Of a DNA stretch of 64,000 bases, positions 17,338 to 25,131 are shown piece after piece. Under the pieces are notes generated by a model. It was not told where the DNA came from. It saw only the letters and a program-made list of their open reading frames with translations, and did not search any database. A program made the position numbers and the translations under genes. Each line of letters begins with the position of its first letter. Positions within the stretch are counted from its first letter, which is position 1. The stretch is from Parahoeflea halophila (GTDB lineage Bacteria; Pseudomonadota; Alphaproteobacteria; Rhizobiales; Rhizobiaceae). The DNA is taken from assembly GCF_900220985.1 (NCBI RefSeq), contig NZ_OCPC01000001.1:1280836-1344835 (forward strand), written 5' to 3'.

Positions 17338-18121
17338 GCAGTTCGAGAACTTCCTCATGCAGCGCGGCGGATCCGCTGGCAACAATGGTGCCGCCCATTT
17401 CCGCGCTATCCCCTGTCCAGGTTGTCATAACGCCACCCGCTTGCTCGACCAGCGGGATCAGTCCGCCAACATCATAGGGCTTCAGGTCAGCCTCCACGAC
17501 CAGATCGATGTGCCCGGAAGCCACCATTGCATAAGCGTAACAATCACAGCCGTAACGCGCCAGTTGCACCTGGTCTTCTACCCGCTGATAGACAGGCGCC
17601 AGGGCCTCGGAGAATATCTTGGGGGAAGTGGTCATCATGATCGCCTGGCCCAGCGAGACACCTTTTCGAGTGCTGATTCCCGAGTTGAGGCCGTGGCGCC
17701 TGACCATGGCCTCGCCGGGCTTCGCGATGAAACGTTCGCCGGTGAAGGGCTGATCCATCATTCCCATCACCGCCTTGCCCTTGTGATAGAGCCCCACGAG
17801 CGTTCCCCAGACCGGCAGGCCGGAAATGAAGGCCCGGGTGCCGTCGATCGGATCGATGACCCAGACATAGTCCCGGTCGAGGCCGACATCACCATGCTCT
17901 TCGCCCAGAATGCCATGCTCGGGATAACGCTCGGAAATGAGCTCACGAATCGCCTTTTCGGCAGCGCGGTCCGCCTCGGTCACCGGATCGAATCCGCTTG
18001 CCTGCTTGTTATCGACGGCAACAGACATGCGAAAGCGGGGAAGCGTTTCAGCGGCAGCCGCTTCCGCGATGGCGTCAAGGAAACTGATGTCAGGAAGCAT
18101 GGGAAATTCCGTGGGCAACAA
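17324..18121 (-). CDS. hisN: Inositol monophosphatase family; histidinol-phosphatase (HisN) type
   Basis: A 265-residue Mg2+-dependent phosphatase. Motif 1 (WVIDPIDGTRAFISGLP, about 87-103) and motif 2 (EADLKPYDVGGLIPLVEQAGG, about 211-231) carry the metal-binding acids; ILGEEHGDVG supplies the glutamate. RAFISGLP and the overall length fit the HisN subgroup, which hydrolyses histidinol phosphate in histidine synthesis, better than SuhB/inositol monophosphatase, but older annotations call such genes suhB. The small RNA of the suhB/mmgR family lies directly behind its start on the other strand. Alternative start at the seventh codon further in (MLPDISFLD). Confidence 0.82.
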   Translation of the reverse strand: MLPTEFPMLPDISFLDAIAEAAAAETLPRFRMSVAVDNKQASGFDPVTEADRAAEKAIRELISERYPEHGILGEEHGDVGLDRDYVWVIDPIDGTRAFISGLPVWGTLVGLYHKGKAVMGMMDQPFTGERFIAKPGEAMVRRHGLNSGISTRKGVSLGQAIMMTTSPKIFSEALAPVYQRVEDQVQLARYGCDCYAYAMVASGHIDLVVEADLKPYDVGGLIPLVEQAGGVMTTWTGDSAEMGGTIVASGSAALHEEVLELLNRN

Positions 18122-18238
18122 GGATGGCGGGATGGTCGATTCCAGATTTCACAGAGTCCTGACCCGGCAGCACCCGAATTGCAATAGAAGGGTCGGCAAT
18201 CGTCCCGTTGCAATACACACAGGGCAAACAACGCGGCG

Positions 18239-18267
18239 GTTGACTTTTGTGCAATGCAGCATTAGTC
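18239..18267 (+). promoter_or_regulatory. Promoter of the mmgR-like small RNA
   Basis: GTTGAC (18239-18244) matches the alphaproteobacterial -35 CTTGAC in five of six bases, and after 17 bases TTAGTC occupies the -10 position. Transcription would start near 18274, at the first stem of the RNA. Confidence 0.5.
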
Positions 18268-18274
18268 TTTGTTT

Positions 18275-18351
18275 GCAGTCTCCGGACTGTAAATGCCCTC
18301 CTTGGGCGTTTCCTCCCTAGATTTCACCGCGCCACGAGCGCGGTTTTTTTT
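18275..18351 (+). ncRNA. mmgR: Small RNA of the suhB/mmgR (alpha-r8) family
   Basis: About 77 bases. Hairpin 1 is CAGTC-TCCG-GACTG (18276-18289). Hairpin 2 is GCCC-TCCTT-GGGC (18295-18307) with a CCUCC-like loop. A single-stranded TTTCCTCCCTAG follows, and then the terminator CCGCGC-CACGA-GCGCGG with eight Ts (18327-18351). Short length, unpaired CCUCC motifs and position next to an inositol-monophosphatase-type gene are traits of the family first named suhB and later mmgR, which in Sinorhizobium limits polyhydroxybutyrate storage. The match is from memory of the family's features, not from an alignment. Confidence 0.7.
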
Positions 18352-18420
18352 GCCGCTGTTGCCCCACGCAGTCCTTTCAAGCAGCGATTGCGCAATGCGC
18401 CTTGGGTAAAGCACGGCACT

Positions 18421-19341
18421 CTATTCCGCGGCCAGGCGATCGTCGGACATTCCATCGCGAACATAGGCCATCATCTCACCGACAAACGCGGCCAGATCTG
18501 CCTTGAGAAGCTCAAAACCCCGCGTTTTCACGAGGCTTGCCTCATCTACATAGAGACCGCGGTTGATCTCGATCTGAAGGGCATGCAGCCCACGCCCCGG
18601 ACGGCCGTAGTGCTCGGTGATGAAGCCGCCAGCATAGGGTTTGTTGCGGACCACGTGGTAGCCGAGCCCCGACAGGAACGAAACCGCGGCCCGGGAGACG
18701 TCATGCGCGGCGCTTGCACCGTAGCGATCCCCGATAATGATATCCGGCCTGCGATTGCCGCCGGCCACCCGCACATTGGCCGGCATCGAATGGCAATCGA
18801 TCAGGAACGCCTTGCCGAACCGGACATGGGTCTGGGCGATCAACCGGCGCAGATTTGCGTGGTAGGGGCGGTAAACCCGCTCGATCCGCGAAAGCCCCTC
18901 TTCGACGCTCAGCCGTCCCCGGTAGATGTCCATGTTCTCTGCCACCAGCCGCGGAATCGTCCCCAGCCCTCCGGCCACCCGCATCGAGCCGATATTGGCG
19001 AACGGCGGCAACGGGCCGTCAAACATACGCGGATCGAGCTCATAGGGTTCGCGGTTCACATCGAGCCATGCACGAGGGAACTGCGCCGCGAGCAGCGGCG
19101 CGCCCATTTGCACCACATCAGCGAACAATTCATCGACATAATGGTCTTCCGAACGCCGAATCGCCATCCGGTCAAGCCGCGACATGTTCAGGAACGATTC
19201 GGGGTATATCCGGCCGGAATGCGGTGAGTTGAACACGAATGGCTCTGTCTGCTGCAACGGGCGACGGATCTCGAATGGAGCAACCGCCTCGGCGCCGGCA
19301 TCTTCTGTGCCTTTCGTGCCGGGCCTTTCGGCTTCGTGCAT
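18421..19341 (-). CDS. N-formylglutamate amidohydrolase
   Basis: Hydrolyses N-formylglutamate to glutamate and formate, the last step of one histidine-degradation route; related proteins act on other N-formyl or N-acyl amino acids. The 306-residue protein shows the family motifs FVFNSPHSGRIYPESF with the metal-binding His, RSEDHYVDELF, ARVYRPYHANLRRLI-like helix, LIDCHSMPANV with a second His, and ITEHYGRPGRGLHALQIEINRGLYVDE. ATG 19341 is preferred over the GTG six codons upstream because GAGGG lies six bases before it. It is divergent from cpdR. No hut genes are adjacent, so the pathway role is uncertain. Confidence 0.85.
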   Translation of the reverse strand: MHEAERPGTKGTEDAGAEAVAPFEIRRPLQQTEPFVFNSPHSGRIYPESFLNMSRLDRMAIRRSEDHYVDELFADVVQMGAPLLAAQFPRAWLDVNREPYELDPRMFDGPLPPFANIGSMRVAGGLGTIPRLVAENMDIYRGRLSVEEGLSRIERVYRPYHANLRRLIAQTHVRFGKAFLIDCHSMPANVRVAGGNRRPDIIIGDRYGASAAHDVSRAAVSFLSGLGYHVVRNKPYAGGFITEHYGRPGRGLHALQIEINRGLYVDEASLVKTRGFELLKADLAAFVGEMMAYVRDGMSDDRLAAE

Positions 19342-19516
19342 ATTTATCCCTCTATCCACGCAACAGCTTGAATCACCTTGCCAGTTGCCCCCACACCTGT
19401 CCAGACCGGGACAAAAGCCGTCGCAAAATCGTCTATATTCACCTGATATTTACTGGCGCAATCCATAGATAGGGCAGATATAGCTCAAAGAGCACGCTGA
19501 CAGGTCTGGAAAACGA

Positions 19517-19882
19517 ATGAACCCGAAAATCCTCCTCGCTGAAGACGACAACGACATGCGCCGGTTCCTGGTCAAGGCGCTTGAAAAAGCCGGCTACGAG
19601 GTCCGCTCCTTCGACAATGGCGCCAGCGCTTATGACCGGCTGCGCGAAGAGCCGTTTTCGCTGTTGCTGACAGACATCGTCATGCCGGAAATGGATGGCA
19701 TCGAACTGGCCCGCAGGGCCACTGAGCTCGATCCCGACCTTAAAGTCATGTTCATCACCGGTTTTGCCGCCGTCGCGCTGAACCCGGATTCGAAGGCCCC
19801 CAAGGATGCCAAGGTCCTCTCCAAGCCCTTCCATCTCCGCGACCTCGTCGACGAGGTCAACAAGATGATTCTCGCCGCCTGA
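19517..19882 (+). CDS. cpdR: Single-domain response regulator CpdR
   Basis: A 121-residue receiver-only protein. The acidic pocket is E9-D10-D11, the phospho-acceptor is D53 in LLTDIVMPEMDG, the switch region is FITGF and the conserved lysine is in LSKPFHL (about K103). The sequence is strikingly close to CpdR of Caulobacter and rhizobia, which when unphosphorylated brings ClpXP and its substrates, including CtrA-related ones, to the cell pole; phosphorylation through the CckA-ChpT relay switches it off. It therefore links protein degradation to the cell cycle. A candidate CtrA site occurs elsewhere in the window at 49641. Confidence 0.93.
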   Translation: MNPKILLAEDDNDMRRFLVKALEKAGYEVRSFDNGASAYDRLREEPFSLLLTDIVMPEMDGIELARRATELDPDLKVMFITGFAAVALNPDSKAPKDAKVLSKPFHLRDLVDEVNKMILAA

Positions 19883-19929
19883 CATTCCCCCTGCCCTTGG
19901 GCAGCCTCAGCGAGCCGATAGCCTGCCAA

Positions 19930-19953
19930 AACCCGGACAGATTTGTCCGGGTT
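19930..19953 (+). terminator. Terminator after cpdR
   Basis: AACCCGGACA (19930-19939) and TGTCCGGGTT (19944-19953) are exact reverse complements with loop GATT, followed by the T-rich GTTGTCGTTG. It lies 48 bases past the cpdR stop. Confidence 0.65.
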
Positions 19954-20084
19954 GTTGTCGTTGCAACCGCTATTTTTCACTCCTGCAGCCAAGCTCCGCA
20001 CCGCATCGGCAAGGCGCATGAAAAAACCCGGTATTTGCGTATTGACGGCACTGGGGGTTCTGTGGTGTATGCGGCCCATCGGAT

Positions 20085-20159
20085 GGGCGTATAGCTCAGC
20101 GGGAGAGCACTACATTGACATTGTAGGGGTCACAGGTTCAATCCCTGTTACGCCCACCA
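20085..20159 (+). tRNA. tRNA-Val (anticodon GAC)
   Basis: Acceptor arm GGGCGTA (20085-20091) pairs fully with TACGCCC (20149-20155). The anticodon arm CTACA-TTGACAT-TGTAG gives anticodon GAC, read as valine. The T-arm contains GGTTCAATCC. The CCA end is encoded (20157-20159). It stands at the left edge of an accessory-looking stretch. Confidence 0.97.
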
Positions 20160-20361
20160 TCCTTTCAAGCACTTAGGCCTGGTTTACGTAGTGGGCGACA
20201 GGTTCACTGAACCTTGGCTAGATTCGCTTACTACTCCCATAATTACGGCAAGCTCCTCAATTCACGAACCGAACGGATTTCCCGGACGTTTTGATGCCCT
20301 GCGATTTCGCTTGTCCATGAGCTTCCGGCCGAGCCCGCTGCGTGGCTTCTCCTATTTCTAG

Positions 20362-20430
20362 TGTGTGCATCATTGTTTTTCCGATGCACACTTGCGTTGA
20401 TGTGCAGCAAAAACTAAAATGATGCACACA
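20362..20430 (+). promoter_or_regulatory. Promoter with 13-bp inverted operator repeat before the nucleotidyltransferase gene
   Basis: TGTGTGCATCATT (20362-20374) and AATGATGCACACA (20418-20430) are perfect reverse complements 43 bases apart. A third copy of the core, GATGCACAC, lies at 20383-20391. Between them sits a good promoter: TTGCGT (20392-20397), 17 bases, TAAAAT (20415-20420). The right arm covers the -10 and the predicted start point near 20427, so a bound dimer or loop would block transcription. Confidence 0.6.
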
Positions 20431-20448
20431 ATGCTGGGGACGAAGCAG

Positions 20449-21462
20449 ATGGAAAACGTCGCTCAAAGCCGAGCTGCCGTCGTCGCCTACCAGGACTTGC
20501 TGCGCCTTCATCTCGACGAAAGGGCATCCCGTCTGATTGGCACCATTGAAGAGCGAAAGCGCAACGGACGCACCTATCTCTATGAGAAGTTTCGTATCGG
20601 CACCGAGATGGTCAGCCGATACCTCGGCGAGGAAAAGCCGGAGCTGCGGGCACGCCTGGACCGCGCCGAGGCGTCAAAGGCCGAATCCGAAAACCGGCAG
20701 AAACAGATGACCAGGCTCGCCAGAGTGCTGCGCGCCGAGGGCTTCATCACGACCGACCGCGAAACAGGTTCACTGCTTCTGGCGTTCTCCCGGGCCGGCG
20801 TGTTCCGGCTTGGTGGCACCCTGGTGGGCACATCGGCGTACAGCCTCTATCAAGGCGAGCTCGGCGTCCGCATGGATTACGAGGAGCTGGCCCAGACCGG
20901 CGACATGGATCTCGCCAGCTTCGAACCACTCTCCGTCGCTCTGGAAGACCAGGCCGACGAAAACCCAGACGAGAACCTCAAGTCGCTCAAGTTCGATCCC
21001 GTTCCCGGTGTTAACGATCGGCAGGTCTGGAGATGGCGACAAAGCCATTCCGAAGCGATGGTCGAATTCCTGACGCCGGCCTTCGGCGATGAAACCGTCA
21101 AGCCACTGCCAGCTCTGGGGATAAGCGCGCAGGGTCTGAACTATCTCAACTTCCTGATAGCCGACCCGATCCAGGCCGTGGCTCTTTACCGTTCGGGCGT
21201 TCTGATCCAGGTGCCTCGACCCGAGCGCTTTGCCATCCACAAGCTGATCGTGGCTGTCCGGCGCAAAGGCGGCCCCGATCAGCTAAAAGCAAGAAAGGAC
21301 CGGGCCCAGGCCGAGTTTCTTGTAAGGGTTCTGGTCGAGGACCGGCCGCATGAGCTTGCAGAAGCCTATGAAGATGCGCTGTCGCGTGGATGGCGGGAGC
21401 GGATCGATGCGAGCCTGAGGAGGATGCCGGAAACTGCGGAGCAGTTAGCTGGCTTGGCTTGA
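20449..21462 (+). CDS. GSU2403-family nucleotidyltransferase-fold protein
   Basis: A 337-residue protein resembling the GSU2403 group (NTP_transf_8). The N-terminal part is helical and charged with the RTYLYEKFRIG segment; the nucleotidyltransferase core shows GGTLVGTSAYSLYQG (about 121-135) and the paired acids of TGDMDLASF (about 150). The C-terminal half has HKLIVAVRRKGG and a helical end. Function is unknown; related minimal nucleotidyltransferases serve in toxin-antitoxin or resistance systems. ATG 20449 is preferred: earlier ATGs at 20419-20431 fall within the predicted -10 and operator. It is alone on its strand and follows tRNA-Val directly, suggesting acquired DNA. Confidence 0.72.
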   Translation: MENVAQSRAAVVAYQDLLRLHLDERASRLIGTIEERKRNGRTYLYEKFRIGTEMVSRYLGEEKPELRARLDRAEASKAESENRQKQMTRLARVLRAEGFITTDRETGSLLLAFSRAGVFRLGGTLVGTSAYSLYQGELGVRMDYEELAQTGDMDLASFEPLSVALEDQADENPDENLKSLKFDPVPGVNDRQVWRWRQSHSEAMVEFLTPAFGDETVKPLPALGISAQGLNYLNFLIADPIQAVALYRSGVLIQVPRPERFAIHKLIVAVRRKGGPDQLKARKDRAQAEFLVRVLVEDRPHELAEAYEDALSRGWRERIDASLRRMPETAEQLAGLA

Positions 21463-21487
21463 ACGGGCCGCAAGAAACATGATCTCG

Positions 21488-22417
21488 CTATTGAGGAGCC
21501 ACCTTTCCTGAATGGGTTCGGGCGGCATTCGCCTGCTGTGTGACAGAACGCGCAAGAGTGCTTTCCGCGCGAGGGCGGTTCACGCGCTGACCGGCCCAAA
21601 CCGAGCCAAGGATGATGGCGGCGCCGAGAAGCTGTAGCGGTGAAAGGGATTGGTCTAGCCAGAGCCAGCCGAGCGTTACCGCCGTCACCGGGCTCATCAT
21701 TCCGAGCATGGAAACCGCCCCGGGTTCTAGCCGGGCAACACCGCGAAACCAGATGGCGTAGGTCACAGCGGCGCCAACAAGACCGAGCCAGGCAAGACCG
21801 GCGAGGTTCGTAGCCGAGAGGGCTGGCAACGGAGGTTCGACGATGAGGGCGAGCGGCAAGAGAATCAAGCCTCCGGCCGTCAACTGCCACGCGGCGAAGC
21901 TGAGCGCCGAAACCGGCGGTTGCCACTTCCGGCTGAGCACGGTGCCGGCCGCCATAGAGGCGGCGCCGCCCAATCCGGCAGCTATACCGACCGGATCAAT
22001 AGTGGCCTCCGGGCCGATGAGCAGTAACGCAACGCCCAGGACGCCGGTCGCAGCAGCAGCGACCGCCCCCGCCTTTATCGGTGTGCCGAGCCATCCCCGC
22101 GCCATAACGATGACGATGAGCGCCTGCAGCGCCCCCAGTGTCGCCGCGATACCTCCGGGTAGTCTATAAGCAGCCACGAATAGCAGCACCCAAAACAGTG
22201 CGAAGTTGAAACTCCCAAGCAAGAATGCGCGGCCAAGCCAGGCGCGTGGAGGGAAACACCGTGTGAAGGCAAGTAGGACCAACCCTGCTGGCAACGCGCG
22301 GAGCATCGCAAGAGTAAGGGGATGGCCAGCAGGAAGCATCTCGGTCGTAACGAGATAGGTGCTGCCCCAGATCGCCGGGGCGAGCGACGTGAGAAGAATA
22401 TCGGTGGTGCGTGACAT
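21488..22417 (-). CDS. EamA-family drug/metabolite exporter
   Basis: A 309-residue inner-membrane protein with about ten hydrophobic helices arranged as two EamA repeats (first from SLAPAIWGSTYLVTTEML, second from GLGGAASMAAGTVLSRKW). The entry motif WGSTYLVTTE and the second-repeat TYAIWFRGVARLEPGAVSMLGMMSPVTAV are typical of the DMT superfamily. Members export amino acids or other small metabolites; the substrate cannot be told. The last about 30 residues are hydrophilic. The start is uncertain: ATG 22417 keeps the first helix at the N-terminus, and another ATG lies four codons upstream. It is convergent with the nucleotidyltransferase gene and downstream of the wrbA-dsbA cluster on the same strand. 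Confidence 0.82.
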   Translation of the reverse strand: MSRTTDILLTSLAPAIWGSTYLVTTEMLPAGHPLTLAMLRALPAGLVLLAFTRCFPPRAWLGRAFLLGSFNFALFWVLLFVAAYRLPGGIAATLGALQALIVIVMARGWLGTPIKAGAVAAAATGVLGVALLLIGPEATIDPVGIAAGLGGAASMAAGTVLSRKWQPPVSALSFAAWQLTAGGLILLPLALIVEPPLPALSATNLAGLAWLGLVGAAVTYAIWFRGVARLEPGAVSMLGMMSPVTAVTLGWLWLDQSLSPLQLLGAAIILGSVWAGQRVNRPRAESTLARSVTQQANAARTHSGKVAPQ

Positions 22418-22574
22418 GGCGTTTCGCATTCTTAGGGGACTGGAAAAGATGAAGGAACGACGAGCGCGCGTCCGGCATCGGCTGGGTAGAGCCGCATCAT
22501 CCGCTGTTGTCTTGCCGCACGGCATCCAAAGGAAGGGCGATTTGTCGTGCATAATGCATCTCCTTTCCGTTGGC

Positions 22575-22718
22575 TCACCAGAGTCGCCAAGGGGGAATGG
22601 GCGGGAGTCTCGACCAGGGATCGAGGCCGATATCCCGCATTAGGTGGGGCCATAGCTCCTGCGGCACGTCTCGGATGTGAGGTCGCTCGCTAAGGAAACG
22701 GAAGTACGGGAACGACAT
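22575..22718 (-). CDS. Small DUF1127-like protein (47 aa)
   Basis: A 47-residue reading frame beginning MSFPYFRFLSERPHIRDVP and continuing with ELWPHLMRDIGLDPWSR, then a Pro/Trp-rich end. The HLMRDIGL segment is the core of DUF1127 (YjiS-like) proteins, short arginine-rich proteins that in rhizobia affect phosphate, RNA turnover or nitrogen-related phenotypes. It lies 11 bases past the DsbA-like gene on the same strand, so it is probably the third gene of that transcript. The ribosome site is weak (GAAAG). Confidence 0.55.
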   Translation of the reverse strand: MSFPYFRFLSERPHIRDVPQELWPHLMRDIGLDPWSRLPPIPPWRLW

Positions 22719-22729
22719 GGGACTTTCTT

Positions 22730-23368
22730 TCAGGCAACAAGCCGGACAGCCGTGCGCAACTGCGCAGCAAGGTCCTCGCGCGGTCCATTGACGAGACGGG
22801 CACCTGTTTCGCGGACGATGAGAGTGGGGACTGAACGAACCTGGAGCGCACGGGCATGCTGCCGATCTGCTGCAACGGCACTTGCAGTGGACGGGTCGTC
22901 GAAAGCTCTTGCGAAGGCCGCAGCCCCAAAGCCCAGATCCCGAGCGATCCGCAGCACGATGTCGGGGTCAGCAATGTTTTGGGCTTCTGTAAGGTGCGAG
23001 CGCTGCAGCCGGTCGAACATGTCCCAGTGAGCGACCTGTCCGCCGAGCCGTTCCGCGGCCTTACAACCAAGCGCAGCTGTCATTCCGTGCGGATAGTCAA
23101 ACGGAGCTACCCGCATGGCATCGACGTCGATGAGTTCGGGGCGATCACTCACTTGCCGACAGACTGACCAGTGCCCGAGGATGGTGTCCCGCGCTTCCTC
23201 GGGAGCGCCCCAACGCGCAGCCATTTCGGAACGGCTCTCCTGTAACACGAAGGTGCGATGATGCACGTCGAGGTCGAACTCGCCGGAAAGACCGCGCATC
23301 CGCGACGAGATGTTGAAGCACCAGCAGCAGACGACGTCGTGAAAGAAGTCGATGGTGAGGGACGCCAT
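22730..23368 (-). CDS. DsbA-family (FrnE-like) thiol oxidoreductase
   Basis: A 212-residue cytoplasmic thioredoxin-fold protein of the FrnE/2-hydroxychromene-isomerase group. The active site at the end of the first strand reads DVVCCWCFNIS: the expected C-x-x-C pair (C14 and C17) is there, but with an extra cysteine (C15) where CPWC is usual. The helical insert and the cis-proline strand VRSVPTLIV (about 180) are present. ATG 23368 overlaps the wrbA stop in TGATG, so the two are translationally coupled and may work together in oxidative stress. Confidence 0.85.
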   Translation of the reverse strand: MASLTIDFFHDVVCCWCFNISSRMRGLSGEFDLDVHHRTFVLQESRSEMAARWGAPEEARDTILGHWSVCRQVSDRPELIDVDAMRVAPFDYPHGMTAALGCKAAERLGGQVAHWDMFDRLQRSHLTEAQNIADPDIVLRIARDLGFGAAAFARAFDDPSTASAVAADRQHARALQVRSVPTLIVRETGARLVNGPREDLAAQLRTAVRLVA

Positions 23369-23991
23369 CACGCGGCCTCCCCACGCAGGTTGATTCCTGC
23401 GAGTCGCGCGGAGATCCGCGCCACATGTGCTCCTTGAAAGCGCGCACCGGCCAGGTCCGTTTCAGAAGGCACACGCGATCCGTCCGCACCGGCGATGGTA
23501 CCGGCACCATAAGGGGCACCACCGACGATACTATCGGCGTTAGTCTGCCCGGCGAAGGTATAGGGCATGCCAACGATGATCATCCCAAAGTGTTGAAGCG
23601 GGATTTGGGTAGATAACAGCGTCGCCTCATGGCCGCCGTGCTGCGACCCGGTGGAGGCGAAGACAGCAGCCACCTTTCCGACCAGTGCGTTTCTTGCCCA
23701 GAGCCCGCCTGCCTGATCAAGGAAGGACTTCATCTGCCCGGCCATCATGCCGAAGCGGGTCGGCGTGCCAAAAATGATTGCGTCGTAGGATTCCAGGTCG
23801 GCAGCCGTCGCGACGGGAGTATCGTCGGCCACAAAGCCCGCCTTTGCACGAATGTCGGCAGGGACAGTTTCGGGAACGCGGCGCAACTCGACATACGTGC
23901 CGGGCACGCTGCGGGCGCCGTCGGCCACCGCCTGAGCAAGAGCGCGGACATGGCCATAGCTGGAGTAGTAGAGAACAAGAACGCGGGTCAT
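23368..23991 (-). CDS. wrbA: NAD(P)H:quinone oxidoreductase, WrbA type
   Basis: An FMN flavoprotein that reduces quinones by two electrons, avoiding semiquinone radicals. The 207-residue length and motifs fit WrbA: N-terminal flavodoxin loop [41 protein letters not shown], and [21 protein letters not shown] lies about five bases before ATG 23991. It leads a short cluster with the DsbA-like and DUF1127-like genes; a LysR regulator is next upstream on the same strand, with a 107-base gap. Confidence 0.92.
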   Translation of the reverse strand: MTRVLVLYYSSYGHVRALAQAVADGARSVPGTYVELRRVPETVPADIRAKAGFVADDTPVATAADLESYDAIIFGTPTRFGMMAGQMKSFLDQAGGLWARNALVGKVAAVFASTGSQHGGHEATLLSTQIPLQHFGMIIVGMPYTFAGQTNADSIVGGAPYGAGTIAGADGSRVPSETDLAGARFQGAHVARISARLAGINLRGEAA

Positions 23992-24098
23992 GGGATCCTC
24001 TTGGGGCTGTGGATTTCAATGCCTCGGAGGATCGCGTATGCAACGTGCCGGAATAACCGGCCCGATTTGATTTCATTCTTTACGCTGGTTGAAGAATG

Positions 24099-24986
24099 TC
24101 AGCGGCGGAGCGCCGCGCGGAGATAATCGAAAAACGCAATTACCTTTGCGTCCATGCCCAGCCGGGAGGCGGTAACCGCAAAAATCTCCGGCGCCGGGAG
24201 TTCCCAGCCTGGCAAGACCCGCACCAGGTCGCCGCGGGTTTCGGCCTCGTTCGAGACGAAGTCCGGAAGCGTGCCGATGCCCTGGCCCGCAATCAGAAGA
24301 TCGCGCAAGACAATGCTGTTACCAACACGAACCTTCGGGTCGAGCTCAAGAGTGACCGTGTCTGATGGGCCCTTCAAGCACCAGGAGGTCAGATGGTCCG
24401 CCAACAAAAAGCCAATCACGCGGTGATGCAAGATGTCATTTGGTGTCGCTGGCACTCCAGCCCGTCCCAAATAGGCGGGTGCAGCAAATATCCGCTGGCT
24501 CATTCTACCAACCTTGCGCGCGACCAGACCTGAGTCCGGCATCGTGGCGCGGATGCGTATCGAAATATCGAAACCGCCCTCGACCATGTCGACGACCCGA
24601 TCGTCAAGCGAGAGCGTGAGCCTGAGGTCGGGATACGCGTCGAGAAACCCAGGGAGAAGAGGCGCAATGACCATCTGGCCGAAGGAGTTGGAAGCGTTCA
24701 CTTTCAGGTGACCGCGCACGGCTCCTGCCCCGTCTCGAATGCGATTCTCGATATTGGTAACAGCGTCTAGAATACCGCTGGTTTCATCGTAGTAGAGCTG
24801 TCCAGCATCGGTGAGTGACATCGATCGAGTGGTGCGGGTGAGCAGCGTGCTGCCCAGGCTTTCTTCGAGCAGCTTGATCTCGCGACTCAGCAGCGCCGGC
24901 GAAACGCCGAGATCCTCCGACGCCCGTGCAAAACTGCCGCGTTCGACGATTCGGCGAAAGGCCCGCATAACAGAAAGCTTGTCCAT
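24099..24986 (-). CDS. LysR-family transcriptional regulator
   Basis: A 295-residue regulator. The N-terminal winged helix-turn-helix covers about residues 1-60 (MRAFRRIVERGSFARASEDLGVSPALLSREIKLLEESLG), and the effector domain begins near residue 90 (GHLKVNASNSFGQMVIAPLL). The closest subgroup by appearance is the PA0477/YhjC-like set that often controls neighbouring oxidoreductases. It lies upstream of wrbA on the same strand, not divergent, so control of wrbA-dsbA is plausible but unproven. The IS3 remnant begins about 145 bases upstream of its start. Confidence 0.88.
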   Translation of the reverse strand: MDKLSVMRAFRRIVERGSFARASEDLGVSPALLSREIKLLEESLGSTLLTRTTRSMSLTDAGQLYYDETSGILDAVTNIENRIRDGAGAVRGHLKVNASNSFGQMVIAPLLPGFLDAYPDLRLTLSLDDRVVDMVEGGFDISIRIRATMPDSGLVARKVGRMSQRIFAAPAYLGRAGVPATPNDILHHRVIGFLLADHLTSWCLKGPSDTVTLELDPKVRVGNSIVLRDLLIAGQGIGTLPDFVSNEAETRGDLVRVLPGWELPAPEIFAVTASRLGMDAKVIAFFDYLRAALRR

Positions 24987-25131
24987 TTCGACAAAAACTC
25001 AAAAAGGCTTGTCCGCGGCCCATGATCGACCAGATGTTCGAGCGGATAACACAATATGTCGACCAAAGCGAACAAACCTTCGTGTTGGTCATGCTCCGCA
25101 ACCGCGATTGCTCAGCGCCACTGGCCTGAAT
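24987..25131. other. Gap between LysR gene and IS3 remnant
   Basis: No gene is seen. This stretch must hold the LysR promoter, but I see no clear -35/-10 pair. Confidence 0.3.

Noticed and set aside
20449-21462. Plasmid replication initiator
   Set aside because: The GGTLVGTSAYSLYQG and GDMDLA motifs fit a nucleotidyltransferase; no RepA/B neighbours or iterons.
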